Shown in pieces: positions 8,590-15,934 of a DNA stretch of 19,919 bases (the first letter of the stretch is position 1; every line of letters starts with the position of its first letter). The DNA comes from Kriegella sp965368185. Its GTDB lineage: Bacteria; Bacteroidota; Bacteroidia; Flavobacteriales; Flavobacteriaceae. The translations under genes and the position numbers were made by a program. A model generated the notes under the pieces. It ran no database searches. It saw only the letters and a program-made list of their open reading frames with translations, and was not told the DNA's origin. The stretch covers positions 1-19,919 of the forward strand of contig CBDULZ010000093.1 in the NCBI GenBank assembly GCA_965368185.1, read 5' to 3'.

Positions 8590-8847
8590 ATGGTGATGAT
8601 AACTTCAAGTTGACAAAAGCGACAGATTTTGCAGAACAGATTTTATTGCGCATATCCTCTTATTATACGCGATACTATTTTTAGGATATCAACCTGATTT
8701 TGCATAAGAAAATACTTTAATTTGCAGGGTAAATTACAACTATAAAAAGACTAGAAAAGGTTTTATTGAAGATGTATTTACAGCTTGGGTAGTTGGGATA
8801 TCCAACATTTGCAAGCGATGAAACAACTCAAAGTTAAAGTATTTTAA

Positions 8848-11481
8848 ATGATCGAACCAACGGAAGAGCAGAAAAGACTGGAAGCGCATTATTCTAAAGA
8901 AAAAGATTGGTTGAAATGGGGGCCATATCTAAGCGAGCGGCAGTGGGGCACGGTCAGGGAAGATTATAGCGAAAATGGCGACGCATGGAACTATTTTCCG
9001 CACGACCATGCCCGAAGTAGAACGTACCGATGGGGCGAGGACGGCATCGCGGGTATTTCTGATCGTTATTGCAATATTTGTTTTGGCATTGGGCTATGGA
9101 ATGGTAAAGACCCCATAATAAAAGAGCGACTTTTCGGTCTCACGGGTCCTGAAGGCAACCATGGGGAAGATGTGAAGGAACTTTATTATTATTTGGAGAA
9201 TACGCCGACACATTCGTACATGAAACATTTGTACAAATATCCCCAACATGAATTTCCGTACGACCGACTTGTTGAGGAAAACAACAATCGTAATGAAAGT
9301 GAACTAGAGTTTGAATTGTTGGATACGGGAATTTTCGATAGCAATGATTATTTCGATGTTATAACTGAATATGCCAAGGCCGATGGGGAAGACATGCTTA
9401 TAAAAATATCGATAAGCAACCGAAGCTTAAATTCGGCGTCACTCCATGTGCTACCAACACTTTGGATACGGAATTTTTGGAATTTTGCCAAGGTATCCGA
9501 GAAACCCATAATAAAAAAACAAGGTTCAAACGATGTTCCTTTTGTATCGATTACCCATAATTATGTAGGTAATTATAATTTATATTTTGAAAAACCCGCT
9601 CACCTACTTTTTACAGAGAATGAGTCCAACAGAGCCAGGGTATTTAATGGCACCAATGACCACCCTTATAAAAAAGACCTTTTTCATGATGCTGTATTAA
9701 ATGGCGATTATACCTTGGCAGAAAATAGAGGGCATGGCACTAAATTCACACCATTATACGAACTCAATATTGGGGCGGGGGAAACCCGGGAACTAAAATT
9801 GAGATTAACGACCGACACATTGAAATCCCCTTTTGATTCGAAGTTCGACACCTTATTTTCGAAAAGAATTAATGAATCGGAGGCCTTTCTTGAGACGAAT
9901 ACCAAAGGAAATTCCGAGGAGCTTAAAGCATTGCAACGACAGGCGTTGGCCGGAATTTTATGGTCTAAGCAATATTACAATTACGAAGTCGAACGATGGC
10001 TGAAGGGAGACCCGAATGGACCGCCGCCCCCGGTACAGCGTTTTAACGGAAGGAACAGTAGTTGGAAAACCTTGCGCAACCATGATATATTGGCAATGCC
10101 CGATAAATGGGAATATCCGTGGTTTGCCGCATGGGACACCGCCTTTCACTGTATTACCCTCGCTATGGTCGATTCCAACTTTGCGAAACAACAATTGCTT
10201 CTGTTTACCAAAGAATGGTATATGGCGCCGAACGGACAAATTCCGGCTTATGAATGGAATTTTAGCGATGTCAATCCGCCTGTACAGGCTTGGGCTTCAA
10301 TTCAAGTATATGAAATTGAAAAAAAGAAAACCGGTAAGGGAGATATCAGTTTCTTGAAAAGGATGTTTAACAAATTGGCCTTAAATTTTACATGGTGGGT
10401 CAATCGTGAAGATAGTTCGAATAACAATGTTTTTGAAGGAGGGTTTTTGGGCTTGGATAATATTGGGGTATTTGATCGAAGTAAGGGTGTTCCCGGTGGG
10501 GGTGTTCTTGAACAGGTCGATGGCACTTCGTGGATGGCCCTATATTGTTTAAACATGCTCGAAATGGCTTTGTTGATTGCGATGGAAGATGAAACTTTTG
10601 AAGACATGGCACTCAAGTATTTCGGACATTTTGTGTTTATAGCGGAAGCACTTAATAATATTGGTCAAGATTACGCTGGATCCTGGGACGAGGAAGACGG
10701 TTTTTTCTATGATAGGCTCATTTTGCCAAGTGGAGAATCCGTTCCGATTAAGATACGATCTATTTCCGGGCTCCTCTCCATGACGGCCGTATTGAACATT
10801 AAAAAAAGTTGGTTGGATAAATTGCCGCGATTTAGAAGAAGTATGGAGTGGTTTAGAAAACATCGTATTGAAAACGCTAAATATCAGGTCATGGAGGAAT
10901 ATTCTGAAGATAAAGATGTTCTTCTGTCTTTGGTGCCGAAACAACGATTGCAAGTGATGATGAATAGTGTATTGAGCGAACAAGAGTTTTTGTCTAACTA
11001 TGGTATACGGTCCCTGTCAAAAATTCATGAAAAGCCATACACCATTGCTATTGAAGGAGTTGATTATTGCATAAACTACGAACCGGCAGAATCAAATACG
11101 GGTATTTTTGGGGGGAACTCGAATTGGCGGGGTCCGATTTGGATGCCCATGAACTATCTATTTATCAATTCGATACTAGAGTATCATGATTATTTTGGTG
11201 ACAAGGTAAAGTTCGCTTATCCAACGGGTAGTACGAATATGCTCTCTTTAAAAGAGATAAGCGACCAAATCTGCAAACGGTTGGTTCAAATATTTAAAAA
11301 GGATGAAGCTGGCAATAGGCCTGTTCATGGCCTTCATGAAAAGAAGTATACTGAGGCTCATTTCAAAGATCTCGTGTTGTTTTATGAATATTTTCATGCG
11401 GACAATGGTCGAGGGGTAGGGGCCTCGCACCAAACGGGGTGGACGGCTTTGGTGGCTAATTTGATCGATCAGATGTCATAG
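8848..11481 (+). CDS. GH63 / MGH1-like glycoside hydrolase (glucosidase family)
   Basis: 877 residues, no signal peptide, so probably cytoplasmic. The N-terminal part (about 20-320) is a beta-rich domain typical of GH63. The C-terminal part (about 355-875) is an (alpha/alpha)6 barrel. Family motifs seen: YPWFAAWDTAFHCI at 423-436, where D430 is the likely general acid position, GNSNWRGPIWMPMNYLFI at 756-773, and GASHQTGWTALVA at 858-870 near the C terminus. The catalytic base is less certain, with E745 or E748 in EPAES being candidates. Known relatives act on alpha-linked glucosyl or mannosyl units, for example processing glucosidase I, E. coli YgjK and mannosylglycerate hydrolase. The 258-base gap before it contains no coding frame. 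I am sure of the superfamily, not the substrate. Confidence 0.85.
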   Translation: MIEPTEEQKRLEAHYSKEKDWLKWGPYLSERQWGTVREDYSENGDAWNYFPHDHARSRTYRWGEDGIAGISDRYCNICFGIGLWNGKDPIIKERLFGLTGPEGNHGEDVKELYYYLENTPTHSYMKHLYKYPQHEFPYDRLVEENNNRNESELEFELLDTGIFDSNDYFDVITEYAKADGEDMLIKISISNRSLNSASLHVLPTLWIRNFWNFAKVSEKPIIKKQGSNDVPFVSITHNYVGNYNLYFEKPAHLLFTENESNRARVFNGTNDHPYKKDLFHDAVLNGDYTLAENRGHGTKFTPLYELNIGAGETRELKLRLTTDTLKSPFDSKFDTLFSKRINESEAFLETNTKGNSEELKALQRQALAGILWSKQYYNYEVERWLKGDPNGPPPPVQRFNGRNSSWKTLRNHDILAMPDKWEYPWFAAWDTAFHCITLAMVDSNFAKQQLLLFTKEWYMAPNGQIPAYEWNFSDVNPPVQAWASIQVYEIEKKKTGKGDISFLKRMFNKLALNFTWWVNREDSSNNNVFEGGFLGLDNIGVFDRSKGVPGGGVLEQVDGTSWMALYCLNMLEMALLIAMEDETFEDMALKYFGHFVFIAEALNNIGQDYAGSWDEEDGFFYDRLILPSGESVPIKIRSISGLLSMTAVLNIKKSWLDKLPRFRRSMEWFRKHRIENAKYQVMEEYSEDKDVLLSLVPKQRLQVMMNSVLSEQEFLSNYGIRSLSKIHEKPYTIAIEGVDYCINYEPAESNTGIFGGNSNWRGPIWMPMNYLFINSILEYHDYFGDKVKFAYPTGSTNMLSLKEISDQICKRLVQIFKKDEAGNRPVHGLHEKKYTEAHFKDLVLFYEYFHADNGRGVGASHQTGWTALVANLIDQMS

Positions 11482-11939
11482 AGTTGAATGAGATTAAAAA
11501 TTTGCTTCGTTAGAACCAGCCATACCTGGCCCAGTTTCTAAATAAATGAATAAGGGTATACTAAATCCATTTGCATTCTTTAGTGGGGAGTAAGCAAAAA
11601 TCATTTTTACTTGAATCTTATAGTTTACTTTAAAATACATGTTTTTAACGAATCCGAACGTAACATGTAAAAGTCTCATTAAATGATTTTTTTAAGAGAG
11701 TTCGGATAACTGGGTTTAAATAGAATCTAAGGGCATCACCCAAATTATTTGAAATAAGCAATATTTTATTACATTTATCTCAATCTTTATAAGAATTGAA
11801 CGCTAATTAAGATATATTCATAAGTGGTCAAGGTTAGTATGTTCCGAGTTGTCGAAATATATTTTGAACGAAAATCACCCAACCAAGCCTTTCTTGTTCG
11901 GTATTGAACGAATAGGCTATACTATATATAAAGGAATTA
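11482..11939. other. Intergenic region upstream of the sigma-factor gene
   Basis: 458 bases without a convincing gene. A minus-strand frame of 61 codons at 11494-11679 is open but shows no recognisable motif. The right half holds three copies of TTGAACG on the plus strand (11796-11802, 11864-11870, 11904-11910). A short imperfect dyad GTTC/GAAC overlaps the last copy. The sigma promoter probably lies here, but I cannot define it. Confidence 0.4.
11796..11910 (+). repeat. Three TTGAACG copies upstream of the ECF sigma gene
   Basis: TTGAACG occurs at 11796-11802, 11864-11870 and 11904-11910, each with a T or AT before it and A/T-rich bases after. A given 7-mer is expected about once per 16 kb per strand, so three in 115 bases just before a regulatory gene suggests a binding site series. 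The proposed role is inference. Confidence 0.35.
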
Positions 11940-12557
11940 ATGAACACGAGCAATTCTAGATCGAAACTTTCCCAAGAGGAGGAGGCAATTGTCTGGAAAA
12001 AAATAAAAAATGGTGATACCAATGCTTTGGGCGAATTGTACGACCAATTCGTTGATATACTATTTTCCTACGGAATGCAGCAGTCGAATCATAAAGATCA
12101 TGTCATGGATTGTATCCATGACCTTTTCGTCGATTTGTACAAGTATCGGAGCAACCTTGCTGTAACCGATAATGTGAAGTTTTATTTACTTCGGTCGTTA
12201 AAGCGAAAAATCAATAAGAAGTACCGTAGAAAAATTATTCCCATCCAAAGTGAAGCTTTGTTGAACGGTGTTGAAGGGCATAGAAATTATGTTACATCCC
12301 ACGAAGACGAACTTATCAATGTCGAGAGGGCCAATGAAAAAAGCTTGAAATTGGTCGATGCCCTAAGTACACTTACCAAAAAACAAAAAAAAGGACTGTT
12401 CTTGCGTTTTAACCAAGATAGACCCTACGAAGAAATCGCAGAAATTATGAATGTCTCCGTTGCCACCGCCCGAACTATTATTTATAGGGCTATCAAATCA
12501 CTAAGAAAGTACCCGCTTTCCCTAGTGGTTTTGTTCCGTATTCTTTTTTTTCTGTAA
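11940..12557 (+). CDS. ECF-type RNA polymerase sigma factor
   Basis: 205 residues. Region 2 lies at about 27-95 (ALGELYDQFVDILFSYG, then DHVMDCIHDLFVDLYKYR, then a basic VKFYLLRSLKRKINKKYRR that would contact the -10 element). Region 4 lies at about 136-190 (LSTLTKKQKKGLFLRF, PYEEIAEIMNVSVATARTII, helix-turn-helix). Regions 1 and 3 are missing, as in ECF sigmas. It ends with a hydrophobic tail, YPLSLVVLFRILFFL. In Bacteroidota such sigmas pair with FecR anti-sigmas and STN-SusC receptors, and both are present downstream (15935, 17128). The fecR gene, however, does not follow directly, because two redox genes intervene. A weak AT-rich hairpin (12554-12571) overlaps the stop codon. Confidence 0.92.
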   Translation: MNTSNSRSKLSQEEEAIVWKKIKNGDTNALGELYDQFVDILFSYGMQQSNHKDHVMDCIHDLFVDLYKYRSNLAVTDNVKFYLLRSLKRKINKKYRRKIIPIQSEALLNGVEGHRNYVTSHEDELINVERANEKSLKLVDALSTLTKKQKKGLFLRFNQDRPYEEIAEIMNVSVATARTIIYRAIKSLRKYPLSLVVLFRILFFL

Positions 12558-12582
12558 AAAATCAGTTTTACTTGTCTATAAA
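12555..12582 (+). promoter_or_regulatory. Regulatory element copy 1 (TTGTCTATAAA)
   Basis: TTGTCTATAAA at 12572-12582 is identical to 15804-15814 upstream of fecR. The 17 bases before it match at 10 positions (A-run, then TTTT), so about 21 of 28 agree without gaps. It lies 40 bases before the FMN_bind-type gene start and overlaps the sigma stop codon. It may be a promoter recognised by the local ECF sigma. This is inferred from repetition and position only. Confidence 0.4.
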
Positions 12583-12622
12583 CGACCGATTGATTGCTTA
12601 TTGAAATTGGGGTGCTTCCCGA

Positions 12623-13780
12623 TTGTTGTTAAACAAGCATAGGAAGCAGAAAATTTCGATTGCCTTGAACATCTATCATAAACTTGTCAAAATATTGGTA
12701 TTGTTCACCGTTCTGTGGGGTTGCATGTCTTTCTTAATAGTAGAGAAGAATCCAAAACAAAGAAAGGAGAGGGCTTTTATTGCATATATAAAAGATTCGG
12801 TGCAAGTTGAGGTAGACTTAATATACAATCGAAAAAATCTACCCGACCGTTATTTTAGTCATGTCGTAACACCTGTATGCGAAGAGGGAATTTGCTATGA
12901 GCTGGTGGTTGATTTGACTTGGGACCTTTTAGGTAATTTTTTGGAGTATAAAGAATCAAGAAAAGATCCGTTTACAAAGTTCGATCACATTCGATTTACC
13001 GATTTCGACCACCAAAAAATGAAAGAAATTTTGGCGGACAAGACGTCTTTATTGGCGAACTATGAGGCGAAAGATTTGGTCGACCCGAGGATTGAAATTA
13101 AATCCGATGTCATTGATGGTGTTACCGGGGCAACCTACAAATCACTAAGTGGGGCGGTCGTTAAGGGAGCCGTATATAGTTCGCATACACTATGGCATAT
13201 TGTTAATGGTGTTATTTCAGCTAAAATTGGCGAACATACCGAGGCGTTGTTGAATGACGACCTATTGGTTCAAATGCTACAATCGAGCAATTACAATCAG
13301 CAATTTTATGCCTTGAATAAAATCGATGTGGAAAAAAAAGAATTTCAACCTTATCTTTTTGATTTGCTAACCACAGGCGAATCATATGTTCCGTTTTTTG
13401 CGATAGAGAAATTACCGAAAAGTGTATGGTCCTCTGCCGAATATCAAGAGCGATCAGCTAAACTCCTGCCTGTGCTTGCTTTTGAAATGCAAAATGAAAT
13501 ACTTAATAAACTAAGCAGAAATGCCTTGAGTGGGAAAACGTTAAGGTCGCTGATGGAAAATAGTAAGGTGTTGCGAGAGAATCAAATTGAAAAGGTCTTC
13601 ACCATTCTCAAAGACAATTCGAAAACCCTCGAAAATAATGAAATCGACCTGCTTGTCGATTTGATGGATGCTGAAAATGCAATACTGGCAAAGAACGCTT
13701 ACCGATTGTTGTCCCAGATAAATACGGGATACAAAAAGGCGGATCAAAAACTTAAAAACTACGAAAGACGAATTAAATAA
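12623..13780 (+). CDS. Membrane-anchored FMN_bind-type protein with helical repeat tail
   Basis: 385 residues from a TTG start at 12623. A second TTG follows at 12626, and an in-frame stop lies 18 bases upstream. The first ATG (12725) would delete the hydrophobic anchor, so TTG is preferred. Residues about 20-40 are hydrophobic with LWGC at 31-34, either a TM anchor or a non-ideal lipobox. DGVTGATYKS at 165-174 matches the DxxTGAT motif at which ApbE-type transferases attach FMN, with T171 as the expected site in the FMN_bind family (as in NqrC/RnfG). Two Cys (C86, C91) lie before it. Residues about 205-385 are helical and HEAT-like. The gene ends 18 bases before the FAD oxidoreductase gene, so the two are co-transcribed. 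The proposed role is an extracytoplasmic FMN electron carrier partnering that enzyme. No apbE gene is in the window. Confidence 0.65.
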   Translation: MLLNKHRKQKISIALNIYHKLVKILVLFTVLWGCMSFLIVEKNPKQRKERAFIAYIKDSVQVEVDLIYNRKNLPDRYFSHVVTPVCEEGICYELVVDLTWDLLGNFLEYKESRKDPFTKFDHIRFTDFDHQKMKEILADKTSLLANYEAKDLVDPRIEIKSDVIDGVTGATYKSLSGAVVKGAVYSSHTLWHIVNGVISAKIGEHTEALLNDDLLVQMLQSSNYNQQFYALNKIDVEKKEFQPYLFDLLTTGESYVPFFAIEKLPKSVWSSAEYQERSAKLLPVLAFEMQNEILNKLSRNALSGKTLRSLMENSKVLRENQIEKVFTILKDNSKTLENNEIDLLVDLMDAENAILAKNAYRLLSQINTGYKKADQKLKNYERRIK

Positions 13781-13798
13781 CATCAAAAAACAAACACA

Positions 13799-15733
13799 AT
13801 GGCAAAGAGAAGAGAATTTATGAAGGCCTTGGGGCTGGGCTCCGGTACGTTTTTAATGAGTCCAATTACACTTTTTGGGAATAGTGCGGAAGATGAAATT
13901 GAAAGATTTATTGCAAACAAGGGCAAAAGTCCTAAAGACTTTACAATTGACACCGATGTTTATCGTAAAGTAGAATATCAAGCCGATATAGTAATTGCCG
14001 GTGGAGGTATGGCGGGTATTTGCGCCGCATTGGCAGCTGCAAGAAACGGAAGCAAGGTCATATTGATCCAAGACCGTTCCCGTTTGGGCGGAAATGCGAG
14101 TTGTGAAATTCGAATGCATATTTCAGGGGCGAGCCAATTAAACCAGGTATGGCGTGAAACCGGCATATTGGAAGAATTGGTGTTGACCGAGGCTGTGACC
14201 AATCCGCAACGTTCCTATGAAATGTGGGATTATGTCTTATACGACAAACTGGTTTCAGAAGAAAATATTACGCTATTGCTTGATACAGCACTTTACGATG
14301 CAGAAGTTGTCGACGGTCAGATTAAGAAGGTATGGGCGCTTTGTTCCCCAACCGAGGAAATTTCGATTATTACCGCCGATTTTTTTGCAGATTGTACTGG
14401 TGATGCGACCTTGGCCGCTAGGGCAGGGGCCGAGTACATGAGAGGTAGGGAAGCGAAATCGCTGTGGGGTGAATCACTTGCCGTCGATGTCGCCGATCAA
14501 AAGACCATGGGTAATAGTTTGCTCTTCATGTCTAAAAAATATGACAAGAAAATGCCGTTTACACCGCCTAAATGGGCTAGAAAATATACTACCAAAGACT
14601 TCATCCATAGAAATATTGAGACTTATGAATACGGGTATTGGTGGCTAGAACTGGGGGGTGAAATTGATATCGTGCGCGACGGACAACAAAATAGGCATGA
14701 CTTAATGAGTGTGCTCTTTGGGGTTTGGGATTATATCAAAAATTCTGGAAACCATCCCGATTCCGAGAATTGGGCATTGTCATGGGTAGGGATGATTCCC
14801 GGTAAGCGTGAGAGTCGAAGGGTTGTGGGAGACTATATCATGAAACAAGAAGATGTTCAAGGGGCAAAACTTTTTGAAGATCGCGTGGCCTACGGCGGAT
14901 GGCCTTTGGATGACCACCCCCCGGGAGGTATGGATACTACGGGAGAGGTGCCCTATATTTCTATTCCATTAAAAGGCCCCTATTCCATTCCTTTCAAATC
15001 ATTATATAGTAAGAATATCCGTAACCTGTTGATGGCCGGTCGTAATATTAGTGTTTCCCACGTAGCCCTCTCATCGACCCGGGTAATGGCAACTTGTGCT
15101 ACATTGGGGCAGGCAATCGGTACGGCTATGTATTACTGTAAACAACAGAATTTGCTTCCTTCTCAATTGGGTAACGATAAAGCGCATATGGAAAAGCTGC
15201 AACAGATATTGCTCAGACAAGATCAGGCTATTTTGGGGGTGCTCAATACAGACCAAAAAGATTTGGCAAAATCGGCCGTGGTAAAAGTTTCTTCAGAGAC
15301 AGAAGACGGAAAGGCGACAAACGTACTAGATGGCTTCAATCGTGAGATTAACGACGGTAAAACGCATAAATGGTGTGGCGATATGAATTCTGGGGAGCAA
15401 TGGATTGAATTAAGCTGGGAAAATCCAGTAAAACTGAACACGGTTCAGTTGACTTTCGATACAGGGCTTGAACGGTTTTTAAGGCTTTCTGGGCAAGATT
15501 GGGTTAATGACCAACAAGTGAGGGGGCCACAACCCGAGACCGTTTCAGACTATTCTATTGAGGCCATATTGTCAGATGGAAAAAAGGTAGTGGCTAAAAG
15601 CGAATATAATTATTTTAGGAGGGTCGAACATCGCTTTGATACCTTGGAAGTGAATGCTATTAAATTGAATATTCAAAAAACACATGGTGACCCCTTAGCC
15701 AAGGTTTTTGAAATACGCTGTTACCTCGAATAG
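13799..15733 (+). CDS. Tat-exported FAD-dependent oxidoreductase with C-terminal discoidin-like domain
   Basis: 644 residues. The N terminus KRREFMKALGLGSGTFLM is a twin-arginine signal (R4-R5, hydrophobic core to about 27), so it would be exported folded with FAD bound. ADIVIAGGGMAGICAALAAA (62-81) holds the GxGxxG dinucleotide fold, followed by an acidic/Asp end at QDRSRLGGNAS. A second FAD-contacting block, RNLLMAGRNISVSHVALSS, comes later. This fits the FAD_oxidored family (pfam12831), often mis-annotated as xanthan lyase and frequent near SusC/D loci. Residues about 500-644 look like a beta-sandwich galactose-binding/discoidin domain (NVLDGFNREINDG, WIELSW, VKLNTVQLTFD), which could bind sugar. 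The substrate is unknown. Pairing with the upstream FMN protein suggests electron exchange with the membrane quinone pool. Confidence 0.85.
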   Translation: MAKRREFMKALGLGSGTFLMSPITLFGNSAEDEIERFIANKGKSPKDFTIDTDVYRKVEYQADIVIAGGGMAGICAALAAARNGSKVILIQDRSRLGGNASCEIRMHISGASQLNQVWRETGILEELVLTEAVTNPQRSYEMWDYVLYDKLVSEENITLLLDTALYDAEVVDGQIKKVWALCSPTEEISIITADFFADCTGDATLAARAGAEYMRGREAKSLWGESLAVDVADQKTMGNSLLFMSKKYDKKMPFTPPKWARKYTTKDFIHRNIETYEYGYWWLELGGEIDIVRDGQQNRHDLMSVLFGVWDYIKNSGNHPDSENWALSWVGMIPGKRESRRVVGDYIMKQEDVQGAKLFEDRVAYGGWPLDDHPPGGMDTTGEVPYISIPLKGPYSIPFKSLYSKNIRNLLMAGRNISVSHVALSSTRVMATCATLGQAIGTAMYYCKQQNLLPSQLGNDKAHMEKLQQILLRQDQAILGVLNTDQKDLAKSAVVKVSSETEDGKATNVLDGFNREINDGKTHKWCGDMNSGEQWIELSWENPVKLNTVQLTFDTGLERFLRLSGQDWVNDQQVRGPQPETVSDYSIEAILSDGKKVVAKSEYNYFRRVEHRFDTLEVNAIKLNIQKTHGDPLAKVFEIRCYLE

Positions 15734-15786
15734 GGGTATCGTCAATAAATCGACACGAGGCTACTGGCCCATTTTGAAGAATGTTT

Positions 15787-15840
15787 GAAAAAGTACATTT
15801 TTTTTGTCTATAAATAAAAAGGTAGCTACTTATCTAGATA
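15787..15840 (+). promoter_or_regulatory. Regulatory element copy 2 plus tandem palindromes before fecR
   Basis: TTGTCTATAAA at 15804-15814 repeats the element at 12572-12582. Seven bases later comes the palindrome GTAGCTAC (15822-15829), then one base, then the 10-base palindrome TATCTAGATA (15831-15840). The fecR ATG is 94 bases further on. This 201-base gap suggests that fecR and susC have their own promoter rather than relying on read-through. The binding factor is unknown. Confidence 0.4.
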
Positions 15841-15934
15841 TGGAAGTGTTTCAGCAGTTTATAAATTTTGGTTTTTAGAATAAAAAATTCCTCTAATGTT
15901 ATTCAAGATTCCGAATGGATAAATAATTATAGGT

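Noticed and set aside
8697..8724. Possible promoter before the GH63-like gene (TTTG at 8699, TAATTTG at 8718)
   Set aside because: The -7 box is one base short of TAnnTTTG and the spacing of about 15 bases is shorter than typical, so I do not call it.
10549..10983. 144-codon minus-strand frame
   Set aside because: It is antisense to the well-supported GH63-like gene and reads as its shadow, with no motif of its own.
11494..11679. 61-codon minus-strand frame just after the GH63-like gene
   Set aside because: It has an ATG and convergent placement, but no recognisable motif, signal or repeat, and a frame this long is common by chance in non-coding DNA. It would need conservation in relatives.
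15840..15878. 12-codon ATG frame in the fecR leader
   Set aside because: Too short, and nothing supports translation. It starts inside AT-rich regulatory sequence.
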